A DNA stretch of 64,000 nucleotides from Thorsellia anophelis DSM 18579 (GTDB lineage Bacteria; Pseudomonadota; Gammaproteobacteria; Enterobacterales; Thorselliaceae): assembly GCF_900111395.1 (NCBI RefSeq), contig NZ_FOHV01000008.1, positions 110,874 to 174,873 on the forward strand, written 5' to 3'. The notes beneath the pieces are model-generated. The model was given only the letters and a program-made list of their open reading frames with translations. It was not told the origin of the DNA and ran no database searches. Shown piece by piece: positions 48,627-60,169 of the stretch; within the stretch, counting starts at the first letter, position 1; each line of letters opens with the position of its first letter. The translations under genes were made by a program, and so were the position numbers.

Positions 48627-50177
48627 CTACTCTTTATGTCTTTGCTGCCTTTTAGGGGTTGCATTCCCATCGTTATCTTGTCTTCTTTTATTTAATTCGC
48701 TCATTCTTTCTCTCCAATTATCAGGTTGCTCTCCCAAAAATTTTGGCCAGCCTTGTATACCTGTTTTGACGAAATCTTCAGTAATCGCCATTTTTAGCAA
48801 TTCAGGTTCAATTTTTTTAACATTAAAAAGATATTCAAAAATCAATTCAAATAATTTTTCTAAACGAATGGAGTGAGAGCGCCCTAACCGTTCATATAAC
48901 CATTTGGTTAAATTAGACATATTTTCATACGGTTGACTTTCAAGTAAAAGTGGCTGGATGTGTTTAAATCTTCCTGAGTTAATAACTAAATCCCAATATT
49001 TAGCGAGCCTTTTCATGTGATTCATTTCATCGAAATGAACATCTTTATTTTCCATTACTGAATATGGTGGTTCAGAACTATACTTATACTCAAATGCTTC
49101 AGTGTGCCGAATAATAGGCGTCCCTCTTAATCGTTTCAAAATACCTAACTGAATTTCGTGAGGTTGCCAAGAATATAAGCGGTTCATTCCTTGACCGAAT
49201 GTTTCTAAATTCTCATCAGGTAAACCAGCTATTAAATCCACATGAAGATGTACGTGGCTTTTTTCAACAAGCCACCTAATATTATCTTCAGCTTTAGTTA
49301 AGTTAGTTCTTCTTGAAATTTGTTTTTGTGTCGATGGATTAAGTGTTTGTATGCCGATTTCAAACTGCAAACACCCTTCAGGAAATTGTAAAATTAATTC
49401 CTTAAGTTCGTCAGAAAGGTGATCTGGTACAAGTTCGAAGTGCAAGAATAACTCATCACTAGGATTTTGAGCTAATTTTTCTAAAAAAAATGTCAATATA
49501 GTCGTAGTGAAATCAGTTTTTAGATTAAATGTTCTATCAACAAATTTATACTGCCTTAATCCTCTGCTATAAAGATTATCCATTGCATTCATAAATTCAG
49601 GTAATGAAAAACTCCATGCTTTTTTATCCAAACTTGATAAACAAAATTCGCAGGTAAAAGGACATCCTCTAGATGCTTCGACATAAACAGTTCTTTGCTT
49701 AATGTCTTCATCTGTATATTCATCATATGGAAGCGTAATGTTTTCTAATGGTGGTTGAATTCCTGCTATCACTTTTTGTTGTGGTCTTAATCCGTCTATT
49801 AAATTACGGCATAAAGCAGGAAAACTTACATCTCCCCAACCAGTAATTAAATAATCAGCACTTTGCACTATAGCTTGTGCTTCGTACTCATAAGATACTT
49901 CTGGACCACCTAAAATGATTTTAATTTCAGGTCTCAATACTTTTAAAGTCTGAACAATCTTGGTTGTTTCTTCAACATTCCAGATATACACACCAAACCC
50001 CACTATTTTAGGAGATAATGCAACAATTTGTTCAACAATTTCTTCTGGTGATTGCTGTATAGTAAATTCATGGATTTGTGTGAGCTCGTATAAGTCCCCC
50101 ATATTTGCTTTTAAGTAGCGTAACCCTAAAGAAGCATGTGAATATCGAGCATTAAGTGTGGTTAGTAAGATTTTCAT
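48627..50177 (-). CDS. B12-binding domain radical SAM protein
   Basis: 516 residues. An N-terminal cobalamin-binding (Rossmann) domain (1-125, with I-I-L-G-G-P-E-V) is followed by a radical SAM domain with Cys 172, 176 and 179 (C-P-F-T-C-E-F-C) and a DUF4080-like C-terminal part. The last 30 residues are charged and low complexity. The family includes methyltransferases of unknown substrate. Downstream of purB on the same strand with a hairpin between. Confidence 0.85.
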   Translation of the reverse strand: MKILLTTLNARYSHASLGLRYLKANMGDLYELTQIHEFTIQQSPEEIVEQIVALSPKIVGFGVYIWNVEETTKIVQTLKVLRPEIKIILGGPEVSYEYEAQAIVQSADYLITGWGDVSFPALCRNLIDGLRPQQKVIAGIQPPLENITLPYDEYTDEDIKQRTVYVEASRGCPFTCEFCLSSLDKKAWSFSLPEFMNAMDNLYSRGLRQYKFVDRTFNLKTDFTTTILTFFLEKLAQNPSDELFLHFELVPDHLSDELKELILQFPEGCLQFEIGIQTLNPSTQKQISRRTNLTKAEDNIRWLVEKSHVHLHVDLIAGLPDENLETFGQGMNRLYSWQPHEIQLGILKRLRGTPIIRHTEAFEYKYSSEPPYSVMENKDVHFDEMNHMKRLAKYWDLVINSGRFKHIQPLLLESQPYENMSNLTKWLYERLGRSHSIRLEKLFELIFEYLFNVKKIEPELLKMAITEDFVKTGIQGWPKFLGEQPDNWRERMSELNKRRQDNDGNATPKRQQRHKE

Positions 50178-50198
50178 TGTCTGGTTTTATAATTAACA

Positions 50199-50222
50199 AC
50201 GGCTAATATAAGTATTAGCCGT
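50199..50222 (-). terminator. Hairpin after purB
   Basis: ACGGCTAAT and ATTAGCCGT form a perfect nine-base stem with a six-base loop, 30 bases past the purB stop. The U content after it on the minus strand is modest, so termination may be partial. Confidence 0.6.
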
Positions 50223-50251
50223 AAAAGTTTAGGGATCAAAAAATAATTGAA

Positions 50252-52104
<1,853 letters not shown>

Positions 52105-52118
52105 ATTATTGTCTCCTC

Positions 52119-52140
52119 AAAAAGTACTTGAGTACTTTTT
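52119..52140. terminator. Hairpin between hflD and the GNAT gene
   Basis: AAAAAGTACT and AGTACTTTTT form a perfect ten-base stem with a two-base loop, with T-tracts on both strands. It lies eight bases past the hflD stop and runs into the GNAT ribosome site, so it may attenuate read-through. Confidence 0.65.
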
Positions 52141-52147
52141 TTAAGTA

Positions 52148-52777
52148 TTATTCAACATAATTAAGTAGTGACTCAGCAGTATCGATCATTTTTTTTCTAG
52201 CAAACACAAATTGCCAACGATTGCCACCAACTTGCCGCCATAAAATTGCAGCACGAATACCTGATAACAATAAAGTTCTAATTTTAGCTTGAACTAGAGT
52301 ATTAGTTAAAATTTGCTCTGATCCAGTTACTTGCACTCTTTGTCCTAATGGACTAATAACATCAGCATATATTCCAGCAATTTTATATATGAGTTGTTCA
52401 TGGTTATCTTCTATCACATTCATATTATTGGTTAAGCTAGCCATTCTGAGTCTTAGCGTGTTCTGAGAATCAGTTGACCTCATTAGGCGCCTTTCAAGAA
52501 CAAGCATAGATAATGCATATCTTGTTATGTCAAATACTGCAGGGCTTTTATCCATATTTAATAAATAGTTAACGCTTTTTAAACCAAGTCGTATATTATC
52601 TAAATCGCCACCATAAACATCCAATGCAGTTTCTGGATTATTTTGAAGTAAACTATCAATTAAAGCGGTTTGATAATGTTCGGATGCCTGGCCTGTTTGC
52701 GATAGATCTCTAACAAGTGTTGCAGCTTGGCATAACCCAGCTAATGCTATGATATTATTTGAATAATTTTTCGACAC
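52148..52777 (-). CDS. hflD: High frequency lysogenization protein HflD homolog
   Basis: 209-residue all-helical protein of the HflD/YcfC family, peripheral to the inner membrane, known in E. coli to bind phage lambda CII. Patterns such as I-A-L-A-G-L-C-Q-A-A and G-I-R-A-A-I-L-W-R-Q-V-G-G fit. Located between mnmA and purB as in enterics. Confidence 0.92.
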   Translation of the reverse strand: MSKNYSNNIIALAGLCQAATLVRDLSQTGQASEHYQTALIDSLLQNNPETALDVYGGDLDNIRLGLKSVNYLLNMDKSPAVFDITRYALSMLVLERRLMRSTDSQNTLRLRMASLTNNMNVIEDNHEQLIYKIAGIYADVISPLGQRVQVTGSEQILTNTLVQAKIRTLLLSGIRAAILWRQVGGNRWQFVFARKKMIDTAESLLNYVE

Positions 52778-52886
52778 AATATTTCCTTATTTCCTTATCT
52801 AGTTTAGAGCTGCGTTTCCATTTACACTAGGTGAACGCTTAATTTATTATAACTTTGAAGACCAATTAAATGATAATAATGTATGC

Positions 52887-54083
52887 TTAATTTTTTGGAA
52901 TTCTTGCTTGTATAATTCCACCACCCAGACAAACATCATCTAAGTAAAAAACTGCAGATTGACCAGGTGTAACCGCCGTAACTTCATGCGCAAATTTCAC
53001 CAAAAGGGTTTCATTTTTAGCTAGGTATATCTCACATGGAATATCTGATTGGCGATATCGAGTTTTTACTGTACATTTAAATCCAATATCCCGATCCAAA
53101 AATGGGGTTAAAGTGTTTACCCAATGTAATTGTTCTGCGATTAAACCGATTGACTGTAATCGGACATGATTCGCCCCCTGTGCAACAATTAACTCATTTT
53201 TTTCAATATCTTTGTCGACGACATACCATGGGTTTTCATCTGCCTCTCTAACACCACCTATTTTTAAACCCTTACGTTGTCCTAAAGTATGGTACATTAA
53301 TCCTAAATGTTCCCCTAATACTTGTCCTTCTACACTGACTATTTTTCCAGGTTGAGCAGGTAAGAATCTAGCAAGAAAATCACTAAATTTTCGTTCTCCA
53401 ATAAAACAAATTCCAGTAGAATCTTTCTTTCTCGCTGTTGCTAAATCTAGTTCTAATGCTATTTGCCTGACTAGTGTCTTTTCAAGTGAACCTATAGGAA
53501 ACAAACTTTGCGCAACTTGTTCATGGCTTAAAGTATAGAGAAAATAACTCTGATCTTTATTTGAATCTAACCCCCTAAGCATTTTAGTGACAAGCTTATT
53601 ATCTACCAACTCTTGAGCTCTCCTCACATAATGACCTGTTGCAATATAGTTTGCTCCTAAATCTTCTGCAGCATAAGTAAGAAAAGCTTTAAATTTTATT
53701 TCTTTATTGCACAAAATGTCAGGGTTTGGTGTTCTACCTGCCTTATATTCTTCAAGAAAATGTTCAAAAACATTATCCCAATACTCAGCAGCAAAATTAA
53801 TTGCATGCAGCTTTATCCCTAACTTATCACTTACGGCTTGAGCATCAGCTAGATCTTCCGCAGCTGTGCAATAATCTGTGCCATCATCTTCTTCCCAATT
53901 TTTCATGAAAAGACCTTCTACTTGATAGCCTTGTAACAGTAAAAGATATGCAGCAACAGATGAGTCAACCCCTCCAGACATGCCAATAATAACTTTTTGG
54001 GTGCTATTTTGTTCGATAATACTTTCGTCAGGAACGCAAATTTTAGCAGAAGGGACAATAGGTAATACTGTATTTGATGTCAT
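52887..54083 (-). CDS. mnmA: tRNA 2-thiouridylase MnmA
   Basis: Thiolates U34 of Glu, Gln and Lys tRNAs. P-loop G-M-S-G-G-V-D-S-S at 34-42; catalytic cysteines Cys 125 (N-P-D-I-L-C-N) and Cys 226 (S-T-G-I-C-F). 398 residues, about 30 longer than E. coli MnmA because of an N-terminal stretch before V-I-I-G-M-S-G. No internal Met offers a later start before the P-loop apart from Met 35 within it. Confidence 0.95.
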   Translation of the reverse strand: MTSNTVLPIVPSAKICVPDESIIEQNSTQKVIIGMSGGVDSSVAAYLLLLQGYQVEGLFMKNWEEDDGTDYCTAAEDLADAQAVSDKLGIKLHAINFAAEYWDNVFEHFLEEYKAGRTPNPDILCNKEIKFKAFLTYAAEDLGANYIATGHYVRRAQELVDNKLVTKMLRGLDSNKDQSYFLYTLSHEQVAQSLFPIGSLEKTLVRQIALELDLATARKKDSTGICFIGERKFSDFLARFLPAQPGKIVSVEGQVLGEHLGLMYHTLGQRKGLKIGGVREADENPWYVVDKDIEKNELIVAQGANHVRLQSIGLIAEQLHWVNTLTPFLDRDIGFKCTVKTRYRQSDIPCEIYLAKNETLLVKFAHEVTAVTPGQSAVFYLDDVCLGGGIIQARIPKN

Positions 54084-54309
54084 ATATTTTCAGTCTAAAT
54101 TGGTTAACACAAAAATGCTTATTATTTAATAAACTAATACAGTTAATGATATTTACTGCATTTTGTTGTAATATGGTTCATTAGATATGATTTTAGCATT
54201 TAATTTTATACGTTACTATACTAGCATCTTATTACGCTATTAATAGGCTTTAAAAGTAATAAAATATGACATAACAAGAATCATTCATTGTAAATATTTA
54301 GGAAGATAC

Positions 54310-55284
54310 ATGAACAATAATATAGTTTCGAATGAAAAAGTTAGCACTAACATTCATCAAACATTATTCAACCTACCTACTCGTGAAAAGGTTTCAGAGC
54401 ATGTAGCAATAAGTGAATTTGGTGAACTTGATATCCTTGTTATCAAGCACCCTAAATTCAAAGCGGCAATTGCTAAACAAGGAAGTCATCTGATTAGTTG
54501 GCAACCCAATGAAACTGAACCTGTATTTTGGGTAAGTGAACGTTCCCCTTTTAAACTTGGCAAAGCAATTCGTGGTGGCATACCTGTTTGTTGGCCTTGG
54601 TTTGGTCCTTTAGGTTCTCCATCACATGGCTTTGCGAGAAATACAATTTGGAATCTAGAAAATATCGATGACACCAATGAATATGTGGAATTGACCCTCA
54701 CGCTTTGCGAAACAGCTGAAACGCTTAAAATTTGGCCACACAATTTTTTGCTTTCAATGACATTTAGATTGAGTGATGAGTGCAATATATCGATGACATC
54801 AAAAGGAGAGTTTAGCTTCACCACGGCTTTACATAGTTATTTTAACTTGTCAGATATTCATAATGTTCGAGTCAAAAATGTAGGTGGAAATTACATAGAT
54901 GCCTTAAGAGAAAAACAATCATTTGATGATAATGAGAATTCAGAAACTCACTTTAAAACTCATATTGATAGAATCTTCACAAATCCCTCTGATACAATCA
55001 GTTTGCATGATTGTGGGTTTAAACGTAAAATCACATTATCAAACAATCATGTTACTTACCAAAATGCATGTGATAAACTATTCACTAAACAGCCTTGTAA
55101 TATTGTTATTTGGAATCCTGGAGCTGAACTTAGCCTGACTATGGATGATATGGGTGATGATGGTTATTTAACTATGGGTTGTGTAGAATCAGCGGTTATA
55201 AAAAATCACATAACTTTAAAGCACCCTAATCAACATGAGCTTTTTATGAAAATATCGTGCGAGAGTAATAACTCCCATAAATGA
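54310..55284 (+). CDS. yeaD: D-hexose-6-phosphate mutarotase YeaD
   Basis: Aldose-1-epimerase-like beta-sandwich enzyme interconverting anomers of hexose 6-phosphates. Family marks: R-G-G-I-P-V-C-W-P-W-F-G near residue 95, S-H-G-F-A-R near 109, L-H-S-Y-F-N-L near 176 and I-W-N-P-G near 276. 324 residues. AGGAAG precedes the ATG. Confidence 0.92.
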   Translation: MNNNIVSNEKVSTNIHQTLFNLPTREKVSEHVAISEFGELDILVIKHPKFKAAIAKQGSHLISWQPNETEPVFWVSERSPFKLGKAIRGGIPVCWPWFGPLGSPSHGFARNTIWNLENIDDTNEYVELTLTLCETAETLKIWPHNFLLSMTFRLSDECNISMTSKGEFSFTTALHSYFNLSDIHNVRVKNVGGNYIDALREKQSFDDNENSETHFKTHIDRIFTNPSDTISLHDCGFKRKITLSNNHVTYQNACDKLFTKQPCNIVIWNPGAELSLTMDDMGDDGYLTMGCVESAVIKNHITLKHPNQHELFMKISCESNNSHK

Positions 55285-55313
55285 ATACATCTACTAATAA
55301 ATAAATTCAAATT

Positions 55314-56999
55314 ATGCAATTTTTAACACCAAAAGCCAAAATTAACATTAAAATTTTTTTAAAATATTTAATATTAGCAGCTTTATCAAGCTTGCTTATG
55401 CAAAGTGATGATTATATACAAAAATTATTTACCGAAGCAAACCAAGCTACGTTTGAACTAAAATTCACCCTAAGTTTATTGGGTTTCCACCTTTTACTTT
55501 GGCTTGCAGGCAATAGAACGTTAGCTTTAACAGTTATTAGTCTTTTTGCTGTTATGCAATTTATCCAATTGCTACATATTTCTTATTTAGGTAGACCTCT
55601 CGACCCAACAACAATAACAAGTTCACTTAAAGAAACAGGGGACATAAGTAGTGCTGTACAAGGTACATTAACTGAGCACTTACATATAATTCTTGCTGTT
55701 GTTATACCATTTTTAATCAATTTTTATCTTTTTTGGCGTTTTCTGCCCAACCGTTTAAATAAATGGTTAACCACCTTCTGTTATTTAGGCATTTTTTTAA
55801 TCCTTGCCTCTAAACCTTACCGAGCAACTTATCGTGATTTGAACTTTTTTTTGCCAAGTCCGACTAGACCAAGCTTATATAATAGCTTAGACACCTTTTC
55901 ATTTCTTTTAGTAAAAGGCTTTCCAGATATAGAAGATGTGATGCCAAAAGCAGAAATTCCAAAACCAATTTTATCAAAAATAGAATCAAACGCTCATACT
56001 GTATGGCTAATCATCGCAGATTCAATAAGAGCTGATCACATGCAAATTTTTGGTTATGAAAGAGAAACAACACCTAATTTGGTGAAATGGCAATCAAAAG
56101 GTTTAACAGCTCATAAAGGTATTGCTGCAGCTGTGGCCACAGCTGCAAGCATTCCTTTAATGATGAATGTAATACAAGATCCAGGTAATCTCTTACAATT
56201 AAAATCGGAAGAAACTAATCTATTTAAACTTGCCAAGGAAGCTGGTTTCAAAACCACTTGGTTGTCTTCACAAGGCTCCAGAGTGTTAAATGATCTAGGT
56301 GTTAGACATATTGATACTTTAATTGGTCAGGAAGATGCTTTAATACGATTTGAACAAAAAAGAGACCAAGCTATTATTGAATTTATTGATGAGCAAAATC
56401 TCCAAGGTAAAAACTTTGTTGTTATTTTACTTCGTGGTGCACATGCCCCTTATAAAATTAACTATGACCCTAATCGAAAAGAATTTGCAAAATGGAACGA
56501 CGATGATGAGTTAGATAGAATAATTGAAGGTAAAAATAGTTATGATAATTCTATTTTATTTACAGATTCTGTTTTAGATCAGATTCTTGAACGAATTTAT
56601 TCTTTAGAAGGTGAAAACCATGTCGTGATCACAGCAGATCATGGTCAGCTGTTAGGTGAAGATAATCTATGGGGACATAATATTTTAAGAAAAGAAGTTG
56701 CAATAGTCCCCCTTTTAAGTGCAAGCTGGAATGCCCCTAATGGAACAAAATTAGCTGACTCAGTTGAAAATACGTACTGGATATCACATTTTGAAATGTC
56801 TAGGTGGCTTGCGGCAAGATTAGGAACCGATATTGAGCTACAACAATATGATACTAACAGAACGTTTTTACAAGGCAAAAACTTATATGGAATTAATCAA
56901 TATTTAGAAGTAGATATGACTGATGAAATTGAAATTAACCTAAGTGAACCTTTTATTACACCTAATTATGTTCCTTATTTGATAGAAAAGACCCAATAA
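55314..56999 (+). CDS. Phosphoethanolamine transferase-like sulfatase-fold membrane protein
   Basis: 561 residues: about four or five membrane segments (1-170), then a periplasmic alkaline-phosphatase-fold domain. Metal and catalytic marks are A-D-S-I-R near 236-240, Thr 276 in V-A-T-A-A-S-I-P-L-M-M (the position of the EptA nucleophile in T-A-V-S-V-P-C-M-F), R-G-A-H-A-P near 385-390 and A-D-H-G-Q near 442-446. EptA-like enzymes move phosphoethanolamine from phosphatidylethanolamine to lipid A or other glycolipids. Which acceptor is used (lipid A, core, glucan) cannot be told. 30 bases after yeaD. Confidence 0.8.
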   Translation: MQFLTPKAKINIKIFLKYLILAALSSLLMQSDDYIQKLFTEANQATFELKFTLSLLGFHLLLWLAGNRTLALTVISLFAVMQFIQLLHISYLGRPLDPTTITSSLKETGDISSAVQGTLTEHLHIILAVVIPFLINFYLFWRFLPNRLNKWLTTFCYLGIFLILASKPYRATYRDLNFFLPSPTRPSLYNSLDTFSFLLVKGFPDIEDVMPKAEIPKPILSKIESNAHTVWLIIADSIRADHMQIFGYERETTPNLVKWQSKGLTAHKGIAAAVATAASIPLMMNVIQDPGNLLQLKSEETNLFKLAKEAGFKTTWLSSQGSRVLNDLGVRHIDTLIGQEDALIRFEQKRDQAIIEFIDEQNLQGKNFVVILLRGAHAPYKINYDPNRKEFAKWNDDDELDRIIEGKNSYDNSILFTDSVLDQILERIYSLEGENHVVITADHGQLLGEDNLWGHNILRKEVAIVPLLSASWNAPNGTKLADSVENTYWISHFEMSRWLAARLGTDIELQQYDTNRTFLQGKNLYGINQYLEVDMTDEIEINLSEPFITPNYVPYLIEKTQ

Positions 57000-57107
57000 A
57001 AGTCATCGCAATAATTTTTAAATGTTTAAATTGATAAGTTTGTCTCTTAGTGGTAACTTATTTTTCAGTACTATAAAATTATTGTGATTTCAATATAAGG
57101 GTAGTCT

Positions 57108-58313
57108 ATGGCAAAAGCATTTAGATCTTTAAAACACCCAAATTATAAATGGTGGGCTATAGGTGCATTATTCTCGAATATCGGCACATGGATGCAAAGA
57201 ACCGGTCAAGATTGGTTAGTCTTAACAGAGTTAACGCAAAATGATCCGTCTGCATTAGGAATAGTTCTGGCCTTACAATTTGGCCCACAACTTCTTCTGT
57301 TACCAGTAACAAGTTATATTGTCGAACAATATGACCGCCGAAAAATTTTGATCATAACCCAAATTGCAATGTGTTTATTGGCTCTAGCCCTTGGGACACT
57401 AACTTTAACTGGTCTTATTACTCTCTTCCAGGTATATGGGTTTGCACTTGCACTTGGGTGTGTCACTGCTTTTGATGCAACGGCAAGACAAACATTTGTT
57501 TCTGAACTAGTTGAGGGCTCAGATTTATCTAATGCAGTTGCTTTAAACTCAACTTCTTTCAACTTAGCAAGATTAATAGGGCCTGCGATAGCTGGTATTT
57601 TAATCGCTATTATTGGTTCTGGCTGGATATTTATTTTAAATGCCTGTAGTTTTGTTGCCATGTTATGGGCATTACTGGCGTTAAATCGTGCTTTATTAAT
57701 CCCTAAAACTAAAACACCTATTAGGTTTAAACAGATTATTGATGGTGTATTATATGTCTGGAACAAACCTGAATTAAGAATTTTATTTGTGATGCTATTT
57801 TTAGTTGGGGCATTTGGCCTTAACTTTACTGTATTTATTTCAACAATTACTGTTGAAGTATTGCAACTCTCATCTAAACACTATGGTGCATTAGTTTCAA
57901 CGCTTGCGATAGGATCAGTAATTGGGTCGCTATTGGCAGCTAAACGTTCAGAGCCAACATTATCGTTCATCGTACTAGGTGCATCTGCGTTTGCATGTAG
58001 CTTATTGATTGGAAGTTTCGCTACTAATTACTGGTTATTTAGCATTGCTTTGGTAGCTTGTGGCATATTCGTTCAAATTTTCAATACGACAACAAATGCT
58101 TTAGTACAATTGTCAATTCCCGCTGAAGTGAGAGGACGGGTTATGGCTTTTTATCTATCGATATCGATGGGAAGTACATTAATTGGTGCCCCTATCATTG
58201 GATTTATCGCATCTCATTTTAGTGGCCCTGCATCTATGCAGGCAGGTGGGATAGCATCATTATTCTGTGCGATGCTTGGTTGCTACGCTTATTTAACAAA
58301 CAAACGCAAATAA
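57108..58313 (+). CDS. MFS transporter, EntS-like (MFS_3) group
   Basis: 401 residues, about 12 membrane spans. W-M-Q-R-T-G-Q-D-W-L near residue 26 and the E-Q-Y-D-R-R-K-I loop motif near 85 place it with the EntS/MFS_3 exporters. Substrate unknown; no siderophore synthesis gene is nearby. Own ribosome site AAGGGTAG. Confidence 0.85.
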   Translation: MAKAFRSLKHPNYKWWAIGALFSNIGTWMQRTGQDWLVLTELTQNDPSALGIVLALQFGPQLLLLPVTSYIVEQYDRRKILIITQIAMCLLALALGTLTLTGLITLFQVYGFALALGCVTAFDATARQTFVSELVEGSDLSNAVALNSTSFNLARLIGPAIAGILIAIIGSGWIFILNACSFVAMLWALLALNRALLIPKTKTPIRFKQIIDGVLYVWNKPELRILFVMLFLVGAFGLNFTVFISTITVEVLQLSSKHYGALVSTLAIGSVIGSLLAAKRSEPTLSFIVLGASAFACSLLIGSFATNYWLFSIALVACGIFVQIFNTTTNALVQLSIPAEVRGRVMAFYLSISMGSTLIGAPIIGFIASHFSGPASMQAGGIASLFCAMLGCYAYLTNKRK

Positions 58314-58360
58314 TTAGACAGTTAACACGTAGCATGCAAAACTATTTGTAGGATATCTTA

Positions 58361-58999
58361 ATGAATTATCAATACACCCTCATGGAATTACTCTGTTTTA
58401 AAGTAATTGATGATGTCCCCTTTGGTCAAAATGGGAATATAAACCGTATGATTATAGACTGGGAGGAGTCATATCAATATTCTATTGAATTACCACCTTT
58501 CACAAAAGTAGATATAAATAGAATGATAGTCAAATGGGCTGAAAATTTAATCATGCAAGAAAATATTTCTGATTCGTTGTTAATCTTAGCATCTTTAGAT
58601 CTTGATTCGACCATCAGTGAAATTGATTTTAAAAACTATCTCAATCGCTATTTGATAGAAAACAAAATTTCCTTACCATCTTTGAAGTTTGCACACATCG
58701 TTTGGTTAAAGTTTTTTTTAAGACACCTTCTAACCCTTAAAGATAGAAACGCCATTGAAAATACACTGTCTGTTTTTGATGTCAATTTTAAAATGCATCC
58801 GACAAGTCTGTTTTTTTCTAAATTATGGTCAAAACTGTTAAAACTTAATGAATATTTATTTGAGTTCTGTTGCCAAACTAATGTACAGCGAGTTGATTCC
58901 ATGGATGATACAGAATTATTAAGGTTTATCCAAAATAAGCTATTGCCCGTATTAAAAATTACTCAACAATTTACTGATAACTTCATCCTAATCGAATGA
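58361..58999 (+). CDS. Hypothetical protein, family not recognised
   Basis: 212 residues, mostly helical, rich in Leu, Ile, Phe and Asn, no signal peptide, no clear membrane segment and no catalytic motif seen. It follows the MFS gene by 47 bases with AGGATATCTT before the ATG and may share its transcript. Codon use looks like that of the neighbours, so it is likely a true lineage gene. Two short similar segments (N-I-N-R-M-I near 25 and D-I-N-R-M-I near 51) recur inside it. Confidence 0.7.
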   Translation: MNYQYTLMELLCFKVIDDVPFGQNGNINRMIIDWEESYQYSIELPPFTKVDINRMIVKWAENLIMQENISDSLLILASLDLDSTISEIDFKNYLNRYLIENKISLPSLKFAHIVWLKFFLRHLLTLKDRNAIENTLSVFDVNFKMHPTSLFFSKLWSKLLKLNEYLFEFCCQTNVQRVDSMDDTELLRFIQNKLLPVLKITQQFTDNFILIE

Positions 59000-59102
59000 A
59001 GGTTTACAGTAAAATTTTCAAGATCCTTATTATGAAATACTCGTCTTTTAGAAAGATGAAATAAACTTGCATTACTCCTAAAATACATTCTAAAAGTTAA
59101 GC

Positions 59103-59927
59103 CTATTGCAAAAAATTATCCTGTATTGTTCTGATATCTGAATCTGTTAAATTGAGTACATTTCGTGCATAATTTTTTATACTCCCATACTCAGTTTTAA
59201 TCTGATCCATGGCTAATTTAATATATTCAATAGGTGACCCCATAAGCGCATTAACTGCGTCTGCTGGTAATTTTGCAAACATCGCCATAGCAGTGCTATT
59301 TTTATCCGCAGAGTTATTACCACTGCTATGCAATTTTTTTAGGCTAGCAACATGCTGAGTCATCTCATAATCTGCTATAATTTGTTCTTCTTCCACATCA
59401 CATAAAGATAAGAATAACATTGACATCACACCTGTACGGTCTTTACCAGCACTGCAATGAAAAAGTGTAACTTTGTTTGCTAAAATAGATTCAAACACTT
59501 TTTGGTACCTTGGCGCAAAATCTGTAGGCAATTTTAAGTAAAACGAAGACATTATCTCTTTAGATAACGCAGTCAGATCGCCTCCTTGTTTAAACTTCTC
59601 TAGAAATGTGGAATCATTCATATCCAAATTATAATTCCATGAAAGGTGATCTGCTTTTTTTCCAAATAGGGCTAAATTTGTTGGGGCTTTGCGCTGCTCA
59701 TCAAGACTTCTAAAATCTGCAATTGTTTCTATACTTAAGGAGTGCAGGAGTTTAGCATCATTTTGTGTAAGTAAATTATGGGCACCAGATCTAAACAGTT
59801 TTCGCCATTTTACAGAACGTCCATCTTTAGTTGTATATCCTCCTAAATCACGAAAATTAATCCCCCCTTCTAATTCAATCAATCGCTTAGGATGCCAGCA
59901 TAATGCTTGTATTTGCTTTTCATTCAT
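59103..59927 (-). CDS. Protein tyrosine/serine phosphatase (Y_phosphatase3 type)
   Basis: 274 residues. The P-loop H-C-S-A-G-K-D-R-T-G holds Cys 158 and Arg 164; N-F-R-D-L-G-G-Y near 24-31 and F-R-S-G-A-H near 45-50 are typical of the bacterial MptpB/LipA-like group. Dephosphorylates proteins or phosphoinositides in relatives; the substrate here is unknown. Convergent with the hypothetical gene before it. Confidence 0.88.
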   Translation of the reverse strand: MNEKQIQALCWHPKRLIELEGGINFRDLGGYTTKDGRSVKWRKLFRSGAHNLLTQNDAKLLHSLSIETIADFRSLDEQRKAPTNLALFGKKADHLSWNYNLDMNDSTFLEKFKQGGDLTALSKEIMSSFYLKLPTDFAPRYQKVFESILANKVTLFHCSAGKDRTGVMSMLFLSLCDVEEEQIIADYEMTQHVASLKKLHSSGNNSADKNSTAMAMFAKLPADAVNALMGSPIEYIKLAMDQIKTEYGSIKNYARNVLNLTDSDIRTIQDNFLQ

Positions 59928-60169
59928 ATTATTTATTCCGAATCTATTATATTGACAAACTAACTAATTAAAGTAACCTTTAGGCTAAGAGTTATTAGTC
60001 GTGTAGAGTTAATTAATAGAGTTAAAATTTAAAGCTTGTTAGTTTAATTTTATATTAATTTTGAAATCCAGTTGAAAAATCATAGAATTAATTAATTTAT
60101 ACTACGCAAAACTCATGCTCTATCATTATGCACATTTATAATCCAAAAACATACCAGACAAGGTTAGAT

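Noticed and set aside
48562..48876. 104-residue plus-strand frame over the radical SAM gene end
   Set aside because: Begins inside the bidirectional terminator and is antisense to a confident gene.
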